Shown: positions 51,800 to 60,511 of the stretch, in pieces | Numbering within the stretch: position 1 is the stretch's first letter | How the letters are laid out: the number at the start of each line of letters is the position of its first letter | Assembly (NCBI GenBank): GCA_963777775.1 | Contig: CAVZRL010000009.1 | Coordinates: 372,001-436,000 of the forward strand | DNA length: 64,000 nt | Source: WHSW01 sp963777775 | GTDB lineage: Bacteria > Actinomycetota > Thermoleophilia > Solirubrobacterales > 70-9 | Direction: 5' to 3' | Notes under the pieces: model-generated | What the model was told of the DNA's origin: nothing | The model's database searches: none | Seen by the model: the letters and a program-made list of their open reading frames with translations, nothing else | Translations under genes and position numbers: made by a program

Positions 51800-52909
51800 T
51801 CAGCCGGCCTTGACCTCGGTGAAGGTCTCGGTCCAGAGCTGGCGCGCCGTCGGGTCGTCGAGCCGGTACTCGAGCGCCGAGTCCGCGAGCGCCTCTAGGT
51901 CGACGTCGATCGAGGGCTCGGTCTTGACCAGCTCGGCGAACGCCTGCAGCCCTCCCTCGACCGGCTGCGGGTAGCCGTTCCAGTTCACGTTCTGAGCCGC
52001 ATGTTCGGGACCGATGATCCAGTCCATGAACAGCATCGCGGTCCCCGGACTCTTCGCGGTAATCGGGATCGACATCAGATCCGTGCCGACCGGGACGCCC
52101 TCCTTGCAGGTCTCGTAGCTGAAGTTCTCGGGATCGTCGACCTGGTTGCGGACGTTGGTGATGTCGCCGTTCCACGCCTGGTGCATGACAGCCGTCCCGT
52201 TGACGAGGTTCTGGACGCTGTTGGTCGAGAAGCCACGCGCGTTCTCCTTCTGCTCGAGCAGCGTCTCCTTCGAGGTCTCGAGCTGGTTCCCGTCCGGGGT
52301 GTTGAGGTCGAAGCCGTTGATCAGGTTCGCCTCGCCGATCGCCTCCTGGAAGTCGTCGAGGATGAACATGTTGCCCGACGCATCGGGGTTGAGCAGGTCG
52401 TTCCAGGAACCCTTCATCCCCGACACGACGTCGTTGCGCCAGGCGATCCCGGTCGTGTAGTAGGTGTAGGGGATCCCGAGCTCGTTGTTCGGATCCCACC
52501 ACGGACTGTCGTAGAACGACGAGATGTTTTCGCTGTTGCGGAGCAGATCGCGGTCGAACTTCGCCAACAGCCCCTCGTTATCGAGCCGGTAGACGTATTC
52601 GGTGCTGGGCCAGATCAGGTCGTAGCTGGCGCCGCTGCGCAGCTTGATCACCATCGCCTCGAGGTTGTCGAAGTTGACCTCCTTGACCTCGACCCCGTAC
52701 TTTTCGGCGAAACCCTGCTTGAGCGCAGGATCCATGTATTGGGCCCAGTTGTAGATCAGCAGGTCGCCGTCGATCTCCGGCTTGATCACCTGGCCCTGGG
52801 CCGACTTGTCGACCTGGCGCGAGACGGTGCAGCCGGAGAGGCCGTACGCCGCCAGGGTCGCACCGGCGCCCGCTTGGAGCAGCTCCCGCCTTGTACTTGT
52901 GAACCTCAT
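51800..52909 (-). CDS. potD: Polyamine-type solute-binding lipoprotein, Tat-exported (second system)
   Basis: 369 residues. The N-terminus STRRELLQAGAG carries a twin-arginine motif and AAYGLSGC is a lipobox, so this looks like a Tat-exported lipoprotein, unlike the Sec-type Cys-rich PotD of the other operon. The mature domain is a PotD-type binding protein (DGDLLIYNWAQYMDPALKQGF). Start ATG 52909 with AGAGAGAGG just upstream. First of the four minus-strand transport genes; the TetR gene ends 42 bases before it. Confidence 0.92.
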   Translation of the reverse strand: MRFTSTRRELLQAGAGATLAAYGLSGCTVSRQVDKSAQGQVIKPEIDGDLLIYNWAQYMDPALKQGFAEKYGVEVKEVNFDNLEAMVIKLRSGASYDLIWPSTEYVYRLDNEGLLAKFDRDLLRNSENISSFYDSPWWDPNNELGIPYTYYTTGIAWRNDVVSGMKGSWNDLLNPDASGNMFILDDFQEAIGEANLINGFDLNTPDGNQLETSKETLLEQKENARGFSTNSVQNLVNGTAVMHQAWNGDITNVRNQVDDPENFSYETCKEGVPVGTDLMSIPITAKSPGTAMLFMDWIIGPEHAAQNVNWNGYPQPVEGGLQAFAELVKTEPSIDVDLEALADSALEYRLDDPTARQLWTETFTEVKAG

Positions 52910-52951
52910 CCTCTCTCTCCCACGCGTCCTCCGGCCAACGTATCACTGCGA

Positions 52952-53584
52952 CTAACCCGGCACCAGCTCCTTCGGAGCGATCGCGAGCTCGCGCGCCAGC
53001 ATCTCGGTGACCTCGCGGCGGGCTCGCTCGGCGTCGATCCTCGGGTCACCGAGCACGGCTCGAAGCCCGAAGCCGTCGAGCAGCGCCACCGCCCGGTCCG
53101 CCAGCGGACCCGGATCGACCGCCGCGAACTCGCCGCTCTCGACGCCGGCCCGAATCGCGGCCGCCACCCAGGCGCGGTAGCGCCCGTAGAGGCTGTGAGC
53201 AACCGGGCGCAGCGACGGATCGCGAACCGCCCGGAGCCAGAGCTCGACCCAGAGCACCCACTCCTCCTCCACTTGCACGCCCGGCAGGGGAAGCGACTCG
53301 TCGATCACCCGCGCGAGCTGCTCGGTGGCGGTTTCGTCGCTCGGCGACTCGGCGCCGAAGCGCTCATCCGCGACCCGGTCGAAGGAGTGCAGCAGCGCCT
53401 GCTCGAGAAGCTCCTCGCGGGTCGAGAAGTAGTGGTGGACGAGCGCGGTCGACGCTCCGGCGCGGCGCGCAACGCGGGCGATCCGCACCTCGTCGATCCC
53501 ATCCTCGGCGATCAGGTCGCAGGCCGCCTCCAGGATCCGCTCGCGGGCCGGCGCCTCGGTCGCCTGCCCTGCCGGGGCGGTCAT
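52952..53584 (-). CDS. TetR-family transcriptional regulator
   Basis: 210 residues. The helix-turn-helix (ARERILEAACDLIAEDGIDEVRIARVARRAGASTALVHHYF in overlapping parts: RERILEAACDLIAEDG and VARRAGASTALVHHYF) is typical TetR, resembling BetI-type regulators with ALVHHYF. The C-terminal ligand domain is poorly conserved. ATG 53584 overlaps the Rieske gene stop (ATGA). It lies between the Rieske oxygenase and the pot genes; a perfect TGACT-TTGT-AGTCA repeat upstream of the Rieske gene is its likely operator. Confidence 0.9.
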   Translation of the reverse strand: MTAPAGQATEAPARERILEAACDLIAEDGIDEVRIARVARRAGASTALVHHYFSTREELLEQALLHSFDRVADERFGAESPSDETATEQLARVIDESLPLPGVQVEEEWVLWVELWLRAVRDPSLRPVAHSLYGRYRAWVAAAIRAGVESGEFAAVDPGPLADRAVALLDGFGLRAVLGDPRIDAERARREVTEMLARELAIAPKELVPG

Positions 53585-54792
53585 CTGATCGTTGCGACCT
53601 CGCCGAGGTCGGCGCGAACGTGGTCGGCGAACCAACCCACAGCCGCCTCCTTGGCAGCGAGCGGGCCGGGCCGGTAGCCGTGCGTCCGGGTGCCGGTCTG
53701 GACCGCGGCGACGAGATCGATGTCCTCGTCGAGTACGAGGCTGTTGAACCTGGTGTTGACCCGCTGGACGAGCCGCGCCACCGGGCCCGAATCGCGATCG
53801 CGATAGCAGGACCAGTTGTCCGCCGTCAGCTCGGGACCCGCCGGGCGGATCTGCCAGACATTGACCTGGTCAGGGTAGAGGTCGATCGCCGTGTTCGGGT
53901 AGATGAAGGCGTAGTACCAGCTGCGGCTCGCCTCCTCGGAAAGTCCCGGCATCGGGCGAACAAGGCGTTGGTAGAGCCGCTCGAGCCGATTGCCGGAGGG
54001 CTCATCGCGGAGCGGCGCATCGACCCACACCCAGCCGTCGTGCAGCTGCGCGGTATAGCCCTTGTAGTCGAGCATCCTCATCAGACCGGGATGGGCAATC
54101 GGCACGTGGTAGCCCTCGAGGTAGTTCTCGACCACGATCTTCCAGTTCGCGGGTTGGGTCGAGTCGTCGCCGCCTCCCTTCGAGCTCGAGAACTTGGCGA
54201 GCTCCGGAATCCGGTACGGCGCGAGACGCTCGGCGAGCCCCGCCGTGACCTCCGCAAGTGGCGCCGCGTCGAGGTCGAGGTTGACGAATAGAAGCCCGGC
54301 CAGCTCCTCGACTCGGGCCGGGATCAGGCCGAGGGCGGACTTGTCGAGCCGGTCGCCGTACTCGCGGTGCTCGGGGACGCCGAGCAGGCGCCCATCCGTC
54401 GCATCGTAGGTCCAGCCGTGGTAGCGGCAGCGGATCGCTTTCTTGCAGCGCCCACTTCCGGTCAGGAGTTCGGAACCGCGGTGCCGGCAGACGTTGCGGA
54501 AGGCGCGCAGCTCGCCGTCGCTGCCGCGCAGGACGAGGACCGGCTGATCCCCGGCGCGGGCTGTGATGTAGTTGCCCGCCTCGGGCAGGTCGCCGACGTG
54601 GCCGGCGAACTGCCAGGTGCGGGCGAAGATCATGTCCACCTCGGCCTCGAGCACGGCCGGGTCACGGTAGAGCGTCGGGTCGAGCGCGAGCGGGAAACCG
54701 GCCGCCGCGGTGCCGTCCGCTACCGCCTGCTCAGGCACGGCGCCGTCGCCGTCGACGTTGCCTCCCACCGCTTGTGCTGACTTTGTAGTCAA
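53581..54792 (-). CDS. Rieske [2Fe-2S] oxygenase alpha subunit (GbcA/CntA-like)
   Basis: 403 residues. The Rieske centre is CRHRGSELLTG plus CRYHGWTYD (Cys-His/Cys-His); the catalytic domain has NYLEGYHVPIAHPGLMRML with the two mononuclear-iron His. The first-ligand motif resembles enzymes that oxidise quaternary amines (glycine betaine or carnitine monooxygenases, choline monooxygenase) more than aromatic dioxygenases, though the family is broad. No reductase component is in the window. The listed start is TTG 54792; GTG 54768 is possible. It heads an operon with TetR and probably the pot genes. Confidence 0.87.
   Translation of the reverse strand: MTTKSAQAVGGNVDGDGAVPEQAVADGTAAAGFPLALDPTLYRDPAVLEAEVDMIFARTWQFAGHVGDLPEAGNYITARAGDQPVLVLRGSDGELRAFRNVCRHRGSELLTGSGRCKKAIRCRYHGWTYDATDGRLLGVPEHREYGDRLDKSALGLIPARVEELAGLLFVNLDLDAAPLAEVTAGLAERLAPYRIPELAKFSSSKGGGDDSTQPANWKIVVENYLEGYHVPIAHPGLMRMLDYKGYTAQLHDGWVWVDAPLRDEPSGNRLERLYQRLVRPMPGLSEEASRSWYYAFIYPNTAIDLYPDQVNVWQIRPAGPELTADNWSCYRDRDSGPVARLVQRVNTRFNSLVLDEDIDLVAAVQTGTRTHGYRPGPLAAKEAAVGWFADHVRADLGEVATIR
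54778..54791. promoter_or_regulatory. Probable TetR operator with overlapping plus-strand promoter
   Basis: TGACT-TTGT-AGTCA is a perfect inverted repeat at the divergent junction. On the plus strand TGACTT (54778-54783) could be a -35 box, 17 bases before TATCTT (54801-54806), 9 bases ahead of ATG 54815. The repeat also covers the first codons of the Rieske gene on the other strand. Repression by the adjacent TetR protein is inference. Confidence 0.5.
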
Positions 54793-54814
54793 TCGCCTGA
54801 TATCTTAGCAGCGA

Positions 54815-55144
54815 ATGGTACTGGCGAGTAGAGCATGGCTTTCACTCACACCGGAGCCCGAGCGCGAGCTGCCGGACGCGATCGCGACCCTGCGCGCGGG
54901 CGGCCGCCCGACCGCTGAGCAGATCGCGGCCGAGCGTGCGCGCGCCGAACGGCTCGTCAGGCGCGCCAACCGACGGGCCTGGCGGCGCTGGATCTCCGAC
55001 GCCCGAAGCCTCGCCCGCAGCTCCCGCCACGGGGGCGATCCGCAGGTGGCCGAGGCGGCCGAGCTGGCTGCCGCGGTGATCGACAACCACGATGCTCTGG
55101 CGTTGGGAATCACGCCCAGGGGAAGAGGAGCGAAGAACGAATGA
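54815..55144 (+). CDS. Small protein of unknown function
   Basis: 109 residues, mostly helical and charged (AEQIAAERARAERLVRRANRRAWRRW), ending in a Lys/Glu tail. No family recognised. It follows a plausible promoter and its stop overlaps the ATG of the acyl-CoA dehydrogenase (ATGA), which supports it being translated. The Arg/Ala-rich composition is also what random GC-rich DNA gives, so it remains moderate confidence. Confidence 0.5.
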   Translation: MVLASRAWLSLTPEPERELPDAIATLRAGGRPTAEQIAAERARAERLVRRANRRAWRRWISDARSLARSSRHGGDPQVAEAAELAAAVIDNHDALALGITPRGRGAKNE

Positions 55145-56358
55145 GCACCCTTGCCACCGAGACCCCGGGCGCGGCCGAGACGATCAGCCTGCCGCTCGAG
55201 CTGACGCCCGAGCAGACCGAGCTGCGAGCCCGCGCCCGCCGCTTCGTCGACGAGGTCCTGATCCCCCACGAGGAGGCGGCCGAGCGCCTGCACGGGCGCC
55301 TGCCGCAGGAGACGATCGACCTGATCAAGCGCGAGGCGATCGCCGCCAACCTGAACGGCTTCCTGCACTCGCCCGAGTACGGGGGGCAGGGCTGGACGCG
55401 GACCGAGTGGGTGCTGGTCGAGGAGCAGCTCGGGCGCTCTACCAACGGGGTCTACTGGCACATCCCGAACGCCTACAACGTCTGGGACAACGCCTCCGAG
55501 GCCCAGCGCGAGCGCTACCTGCGTCCCGCGATCGCCGGCGAGCTCAAGGACGCCTACGCCGTAACCGAGGCCGAGGCGGGCTCCGACCCGTCGGGGATCT
55601 CGACCCTTGCCGAGCGCACCGACGCCGGTTACCGGATCAACGGCGAGAAGTGGTTCGTGACCAGCGGCGACGTCGCGCAGGTGCTGATCGTGATGGCGAA
55701 CGTGGTCGATGGCGACGACCGCCTGCCGACCCTGTTCCTGGTCGAGAGCGACGCGCCCGGGGTCGAGTACGTCGATGACCCGCCGTTCACCCACAACTAC
55801 CCAGAGGGCCACCCCGCGATCCGGTTCACCGACGTCGAGGTCGGCGAGGACGCGGTCGTCGGGGAGGTGGGCGCGGGCGACGAGCTGCAGCGCAAGTGGT
55901 TCACCGAGGAGCGGCTCGCGATCGCGGCCCGCGGCGTGGGCGCGATGTGGCGCCTGCTCGACGAGACGGTGGCCTGGGCTTGCGAACGCCAGCAGGGCGG
56001 CTCGCGGATCTTCGACTACCAGGGGGTCTCCTTCCCGCTCGCCGACTCGGCCGCCGACGCGGCGGCCGGCCGGCTGCTCGCGCTCTCGGTCGCGACGCTT
56101 GTCGATGCCGGCGCCGACCCGAAGATCGTCCACCACAAGGCCTCGATGGCGAAGCTGTTCGTCTCCGAGGCCGCTTGGCGCTGCGCCGACCGCTGCGTGC
56201 AGGCCTTCGGCGGGCGTGGCTACATGCGCACCAACGTCGCCGAGCGCTTCCTGCGCGAGCTGAGGGTCGACCGGATCTGGGAGGGCACGAGCGAGATCCA
56301 GCGGCTGATCGTCGCCCGCGGCCTCGAGCGCCGCGGGGTCGAGCGCATATTGCACTGA
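55141..56358 (+). CDS. Acyl-CoA dehydrogenase
   Basis: 405 residues. All ACAD blocks are present: EYGGQGWTRTEWVLVEEQLG, the FAD loop VTEAEAGSDPSGI, INGEKWFVTSGDVAQV, FGGRGYMRTNVAERFLRELR and the C-terminal IWEGTSEIQRLIVARGLER with catalytic Glu. ATG 55141 follows GGAAGAGGAG. It is divergent from the Rieske/TetR/pot operon and followed by an acyl-CoA ligase and 3-hydroxyacyl-CoA dehydrogenase, giving a short beta-oxidation unit for a carbon skeleton, possibly one freed from the imported amine. Confidence 0.93.
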   Translation: MSTLATETPGAAETISLPLELTPEQTELRARARRFVDEVLIPHEEAAERLHGRLPQETIDLIKREAIAANLNGFLHSPEYGGQGWTRTEWVLVEEQLGRSTNGVYWHIPNAYNVWDNASEAQRERYLRPAIAGELKDAYAVTEAEAGSDPSGISTLAERTDAGYRINGEKWFVTSGDVAQVLIVMANVVDGDDRLPTLFLVESDAPGVEYVDDPPFTHNYPEGHPAIRFTDVEVGEDAVVGEVGAGDELQRKWFTEERLAIAARGVGAMWRLLDETVAWACERQQGGSRIFDYQGVSFPLADSAADAAAGRLLALSVATLVDAGADPKIVHHKASMAKLFVSEAAWRCADRCVQAFGGRGYMRTNVAERFLRELRVDRIWEGTSEIQRLIVARGLERRGVERILH

Positions 56359-56396
56359 GGCCATCCCTGACCGACTCTAGATTCCGGCCTCAGCGC

Positions 56397-58457
56397 ATGG
56401 ACCTTACCCCGCTGCTCGCGCCGCGATCGATCGCGGTCGTCGGCGCCACCGACCGTCCCGACGCATACGCAGGCAACGTCCTGCGCAACCTCGAGCGCGC
56501 CGGCTTCGAGGGCCCGGTCTGGGGCGTGAACCCGAAACGCGAGCAGGTGCTCGGCCGGACCTGCGTGCCGAGCGTCGGCGAGCTCCCCGAGGCCGTCGAC
56601 GCGGTCGTGGTCGCGATCCCGGCGCCCGGCGTGCCGGCGGCGATCCGGGACTCGGTCGAGCGCGGCTGCGGCGGCGCCGTCGTGGTCTCGGCCGGCTTCG
56701 GCGAGGTCGCGGAGGGCCGCGCGCTGGAGGCCGAGCTGCGCGAGACGGCGCTCGCCGCCAACTTCCCCGTCTGCGGGCCGAACGGCAACGGGATCATCTC
56801 GGTCGCGGCCGGCGCCGGGATGTGGGGTGACTCGATCCACGCACTCGAGCCCGGCGCGGTGGCGATGATCTCGCAGAGCGGCAACGTCGCCGTCAACGCG
56901 CTCGGCTCGAAGCGCGGCACCCGCTGGCACACGATCGTCTCGACGGGAAACCAGGCGGTTTGTGAGGCGAGCGATTGGCTGGCTGCGATCTGCGAGCTCG
57001 ACGGCGTCCGCTCGATCGCGATGTTCCTCGAGTCCGACGGCGATGGCGTCAAGCTCGCGGAGGCGCTTGCGCGCTGCGCAGAGCGCGAGATCGGGGTCGC
57101 GGTGCTGAAGGTGGGAGAGTCGGCCGCCGGGGCCTGGGCCGCCTCCGCGCACACCGGCGCGCTGGCCGGCGACCACCGCGTCTTCCGGGCGCTGGTCGAG
57201 GAGGCCGGCGCCGCATGGGCGAGCGACCCGCACGAGCTGCTCGAGCTCGCGCGCGCCCTGGCCGAGCCCCGGGCGCGCCCGAGCGGGGACGGCGGCCTCG
57301 CCGTGCTCACCTGCTCGGGCGGGGACTCGGGGATCGCCGCCGACCTCGCCGCCCGCGCGGAGCTGGCGCTTCCGGCGCTCGGCCAGGGCACCCGCGACGC
57401 GCTCGCCGAGCTGCTGCCCGACGCGGCGACCGTGGGCAACCCGCTCGATTACACAGCGCTGATCTGGGGTGACGAGGAGCTTCTGGAGCGGATCATCACG
57501 ATCGTCGGCGCCGACCCGGCGATCGACCAGCTCCTGCTCCTCTTCGACCATCCCCACTCCCTCGGGGCCGAGGGAGAGGAGTCGTGGATGGCGGTCCGCC
57601 GCGGGATCGCCGCCGGGGCGGCGGCGGCGACATCCGCCCCGCTCGTCGCCTCGACCCTTCCCGACCTGATCCACGAATCGGCGATCCGTGAGCTGGCGGA
57701 TCGTGGCGTGGCGGCGGTCGCGGGCCTGGGGGCGGCGATCGCCTGCGCGGCGGCGCTGCGCGAGCCGCGCGGCGACCCGGCCCGGCTGCGCGGGATCGCC
57801 GCTGCGGCGGCGGGGCACCTGACCGCCAACGGGACGAGCTGGCTCGGCGAGGCCGAGGCGAAGCGGCTGTTGCGCGGGGCGGGCGTCCCCGTGCCGGAGG
57901 GTCGGATCGTCGCCGACGCCGAGGAGGCCGTCGCGGCCGCGGCCGAGCTCGGCCCGCCTGTGGCGCTGAAGCTCTCGGGCTCAGCCGTCCAGCACAAGAG
58001 CGACGTCGGCGCGCTCGAGCTCGGGCTCGAGGACGAGCGGACTCTACGCGAGGCCCACGGCCGGCTGGCGGCACTCGAGGTCGCGGCGGAGGCTGAGATT
58101 CTGATCGAGCGGATGGTCGAGCCCGGGCTCGAGGTGATCGTCGCCGCCCGCGGCGACGCGGTCGTCCCGGCGCTGGTGATCGGGCTCGGCGGGGTGTGGG
58201 CGGAGGCGCTCGACGACGTCTCGATCGTGCCGCTGCCGGCGAGCCCGGAGCGCGTCGAGCGGGCGATCGGAGGCCTGTGGGCGGCGCCGCTCTTGACCGG
58301 CCAGCGTGGACGGGCGCAGCTCGACGTAACCGCCCTCGCGACGCTCGCCGCCCGGGTCGGTGACCTGCTGCTTGCCGAGCAGCTCGAGCTGATCGAGCTC
58401 AACCCCGTCGTCGTCCACCCGCGGGGCTGCGTCGCCCTCGACGCCCTGGCGCGCTGA
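56397..58457 (+). CDS. Acyl-CoA synthetase, NDP-forming (acetate-CoA ligase ADP-forming type), alpha-beta fusion
   Basis: 686 residues. N-terminal CoA-binding Rossmann domain (APRSIAVVGATDRPDAYAGNVLRNL), succinyl-CoA-ligase-like domains with the phospho-His segment SAHTGALAG, then a C-terminal ATP-grasp half (GEAEAKRLLRGAGVPVPEG; PVALKLSGSAVQHKSDVG; IELNPVVVHPRG). It interconverts an acyl-CoA with acid plus CoA, coupled to ATP. ATG 56397 is 38 bases after the acyl-CoA dehydrogenase; the stop overlaps the next ATG by one base. Confidence 0.93.
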   Translation: MDLTPLLAPRSIAVVGATDRPDAYAGNVLRNLERAGFEGPVWGVNPKREQVLGRTCVPSVGELPEAVDAVVVAIPAPGVPAAIRDSVERGCGGAVVVSAGFGEVAEGRALEAELRETALAANFPVCGPNGNGIISVAAGAGMWGDSIHALEPGAVAMISQSGNVAVNALGSKRGTRWHTIVSTGNQAVCEASDWLAAICELDGVRSIAMFLESDGDGVKLAEALARCAEREIGVAVLKVGESAAGAWAASAHTGALAGDHRVFRALVEEAGAAWASDPHELLELARALAEPRARPSGDGGLAVLTCSGGDSGIAADLAARAELALPALGQGTRDALAELLPDAATVGNPLDYTALIWGDEELLERIITIVGADPAIDQLLLLFDHPHSLGAEGEESWMAVRRGIAAGAAAATSAPLVASTLPDLIHESAIRELADRGVAAVAGLGAAIACAAALREPRGDPARLRGIAAAAAGHLTANGTSWLGEAEAKRLLRGAGVPVPEGRIVADAEEAVAAAAELGPPVALKLSGSAVQHKSDVGALELGLEDERTLREAHGRLAALEVAAEAEILIERMVEPGLEVIVAARGDAVVPALVIGLGGVWAEALDDVSIVPLPASPERVERAIGGLWAAPLLTGQRGRAQLDVTALATLAARVGDLLLAEQLELIELNPVVVHPRGCVALDALAR

Positions 58458-59314
58458 TGCCGGCCGCGATCGAGACCGTCGGCGTCGTCGGGGCCGGGTT
58501 CATGGGCTCGGGGATCGCCGAGTCGGCGGCGCGGGCGGGCCTGCCGGTGTTCCTCCACGAGCCGGGCCCCGAGCCGCTCGAGCGCTCGCGCGAGCGGGTC
58601 GAGCGCTCGGTCGGCCGCGCGGTCGAGGGCGGCAAGCTCGATTCCGCCGAGGCCGCGACCCTGATCGAGGCGATCACCTGGACCACCGAGCTCGAGGCGC
58701 TTGCCGGCTGCGACCTTGTGGTCGAAGCGGTGACCGAGGACCCGGCGGTCAAGGCGGCGGTCTTCTCCGAGCTCGACACGACGCTGCCCGGACCGTCGAT
58801 CATCGCCTCCAACACCTCCTCGATCCCGATCGCCCAGCTCGCCGCGGCGACCGCGCGGCGTGAGCGCGTGATCGGGCTCCACTTCTTCAGCCCGGTCCCG
58901 GTGATGAAGCTCGTCGAGCTGGTCGTCGGGATCGACACCAACGCCGAGACGGTCGAGCGTTGCGAGGCATTCACCGAGCGGATCGGAAAGCGCCCGATCC
59001 GGACCAAGGACCGCTCCGGCTTCATCGTCAACATGCTGCTCGTCCCCTACCTGATGGCCGGCGTGCGGATGTACGAGGAGGGGTTCGCCGAGCGCGAGGC
59101 GATCGACGAGGCGATGCGGCTCGGCTGCGGGCACCCGATGGGGCCGCTGGAGCTCGCCGACTTTGTCGGCCTCGACGTCCTCTACGCGGTCTGCGACTCG
59201 CTGTTCGAGGAGTTCAAGCGACCCGAGTACGCGCCGCCGCCGCTGATGAAGCGGATGGTCGTCTCCGGCCACCTGGGCCGGAAGACCGGGCGCGGGTTCT
59301 ACGAATACGACTGA
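58457..59314 (+). CDS. 3-Hydroxyacyl-CoA dehydrogenase
   Basis: 285-residue stand-alone L-3-hydroxyacyl-CoA dehydrogenase. NAD-binding VGVVGAGFMGSGIAESAARAG, catalytic His in GLHFFSPVPVMKLVELV, and Glu/Asn of SNTSSIPI and SGFIVNMLL are present. It oxidises 3-hydroxyacyl-CoA in beta-oxidation. TGATG junction with the ligase gene, so this is the third catalytic gene of the operon. Its stop is followed by a GC-rich dyad (GCCGCC-CC-GGCGGC, 59315-59328) before a convergent gene. Confidence 0.94.
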   Translation: MPAAIETVGVVGAGFMGSGIAESAARAGLPVFLHEPGPEPLERSRERVERSVGRAVEGGKLDSAEAATLIEAITWTTELEALAGCDLVVEAVTEDPAVKAAVFSELDTTLPGPSIIASNTSSIPIAQLAAATARRERVIGLHFFSPVPVMKLVELVVGIDTNAETVERCEAFTERIGKRPIRTKDRSGFIVNMLLVPYLMAGVRMYEEGFAEREAIDEAMRLGCGHPMGPLELADFVGLDVLYAVCDSLFEEFKRPEYAPPPLMKRMVVSGHLGRKTGRGFYEYD

Positions 59315-59328
59315 GCCGCCCCGGCGGC
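59315..59328. terminator. Possible bidirectional terminator hairpin
   Basis: GCCGCC-CC-GGCGGC sits between the convergent 3-hydroxyacyl-CoA dehydrogenase and secreted-protein genes. The dyad is perfect, but there is no T-run, as is common in GC-rich actinobacteria, so this is tentative. Confidence 0.35.
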
Positions 59329-59334
59329 GCAGGC

Positions 59335-60414
59335 CTAGGGAATGGGTGGGCCCGCCAGGGTCACCCTCTGACGGGTCAGCGTCGAGGTCGGCCAACGATC
59401 CCAGCCGCTACTCAGAGACGCCGTGTAGTAGATCCAGAACCGGCGTCCGGTGGTCTGCGGCTTGTTGGCCGTTCCGATCAGCGACGGGGCGTAGCGCTCG
59501 CCGTAGGTGGCATCCCCGAGCGGGGCCGGCGGCCCCCAACTCACGCCGTCCGCCGACTCGGCGACCCGCCATTCGTAGTAGGGCTGGCGCGGGTACTGGT
59601 GCGGGTAGACGAACAGGAAGCGATCCACGTACGAGTTGTAGGTGACCGCGAAGTCCCCGGTTTGCGCGCCCGGGAGGATGTCCGTGAAGCTGCCGCCCAA
59701 GGCGGGCTGTGTGAACTCGCCGGCATCGAACTTGTGCCAGGTCGAGACGCGGCCCTGCTTGGCCGCCCTGACGACCTGCCCGACCGGCGCCCTGAAGACC
59801 GCGTAGTCGGTCACGCACGAGTCGGTGTGGTCGATGCTGTAGGAGTAGAAGTAGCGTCGCCCCGCGGTCCTTGCGATCACGAACTGCCCGAAGCTGGCGT
59901 TGACCGCGTCTCGGCAGCGGCGGAACTCCTCATAGGGGAGGTCCGGCCGGAAGATCTCCCCCAGGAACTTCCAGGTTCGCCCGTCATCGTCGGAGAGGGC
60001 GAGGCCGATGGTGCCATAGAAGACCTTGACGTCCCCGGTCGGATAGCGCTCGGCATGCACGAACATCAGGCGCCGCGAGTGGCCGAGGTCGTAGGTCTGG
60101 CCGCCGGACAGGTAGGCGATGTCCGGATAGCCCGGATGAGGGATCGGCTTGGCGGGGTTGGAGACGACCTCGGCCGGGTCCGCGAGCGTTCCGGTGGTCT
60201 GCGCCAGATCGCCGCCGTTCGGCGCCAAGAACGAGTACTCCCCATGTCCGATCGACTCGGCCGAGATCGGTCCATCCGCCCACCAGTCGAGACCCTTCCT
60301 CGTCTTCCGCTCCGGGCTGACCAGGCCCTGCGGCTCCGAGGGCCAGGCGGTGAGCGCAGCGCTTTCCGTCACCGGTAGCGCGAGCAGACCGAGCAGGATC
60401 AGGACGAGGCGCAT
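59335..60414 (-). CDS. Secreted protein, beta-propeller glycosidase/sialidase-like, function unknown
   Basis: 359 residues from ATG 60414. Signal peptide MRLVLILLGLLALPVTESAA, then a mature domain with Asp-box-like LSDDDGRTWKFLGEIF and YYEWRVAESADGVSWGPPAPLGD, features of sialidase- or GH43-type propellers. Paired cysteines (RRCRDAV; TDSCVTD) may form a disulfide. I cannot name the fold family with confidence. It is divergent from the thioesterase gene and convergent with the beta-oxidation operon. Confidence 0.7.
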   Translation of the reverse strand: MRLVLILLGLLALPVTESAALTAWPSEPQGLVSPERKTRKGLDWWADGPISAESIGHGEYSFLAPNGGDLAQTTGTLADPAEVVSNPAKPIPHPGYPDIAYLSGGQTYDLGHSRRLMFVHAERYPTGDVKVFYGTIGLALSDDDGRTWKFLGEIFRPDLPYEEFRRCRDAVNASFGQFVIARTAGRRYFYSYSIDHTDSCVTDYAVFRAPVGQVVRAAKQGRVSTWHKFDAGEFTQPALGGSFTDILPGAQTGDFAVTYNSYVDRFLFVYPHQYPRQPYYEWRVAESADGVSWGPPAPLGDATYGERYAPSLIGTANKPQTTGRRFWIYYTASLSSGWDRWPTSTLTRQRVTLAGPPIP

Positions 60415-60511
60415 CTCCCACTGGATCGACTGGACCCGGCGCGGCTTGAATCCGCACCGCGAAGTTGTGCCCGCGGTCGCGGCGGCGGACGCGGACCTTA
60501 GGCCGGATATC

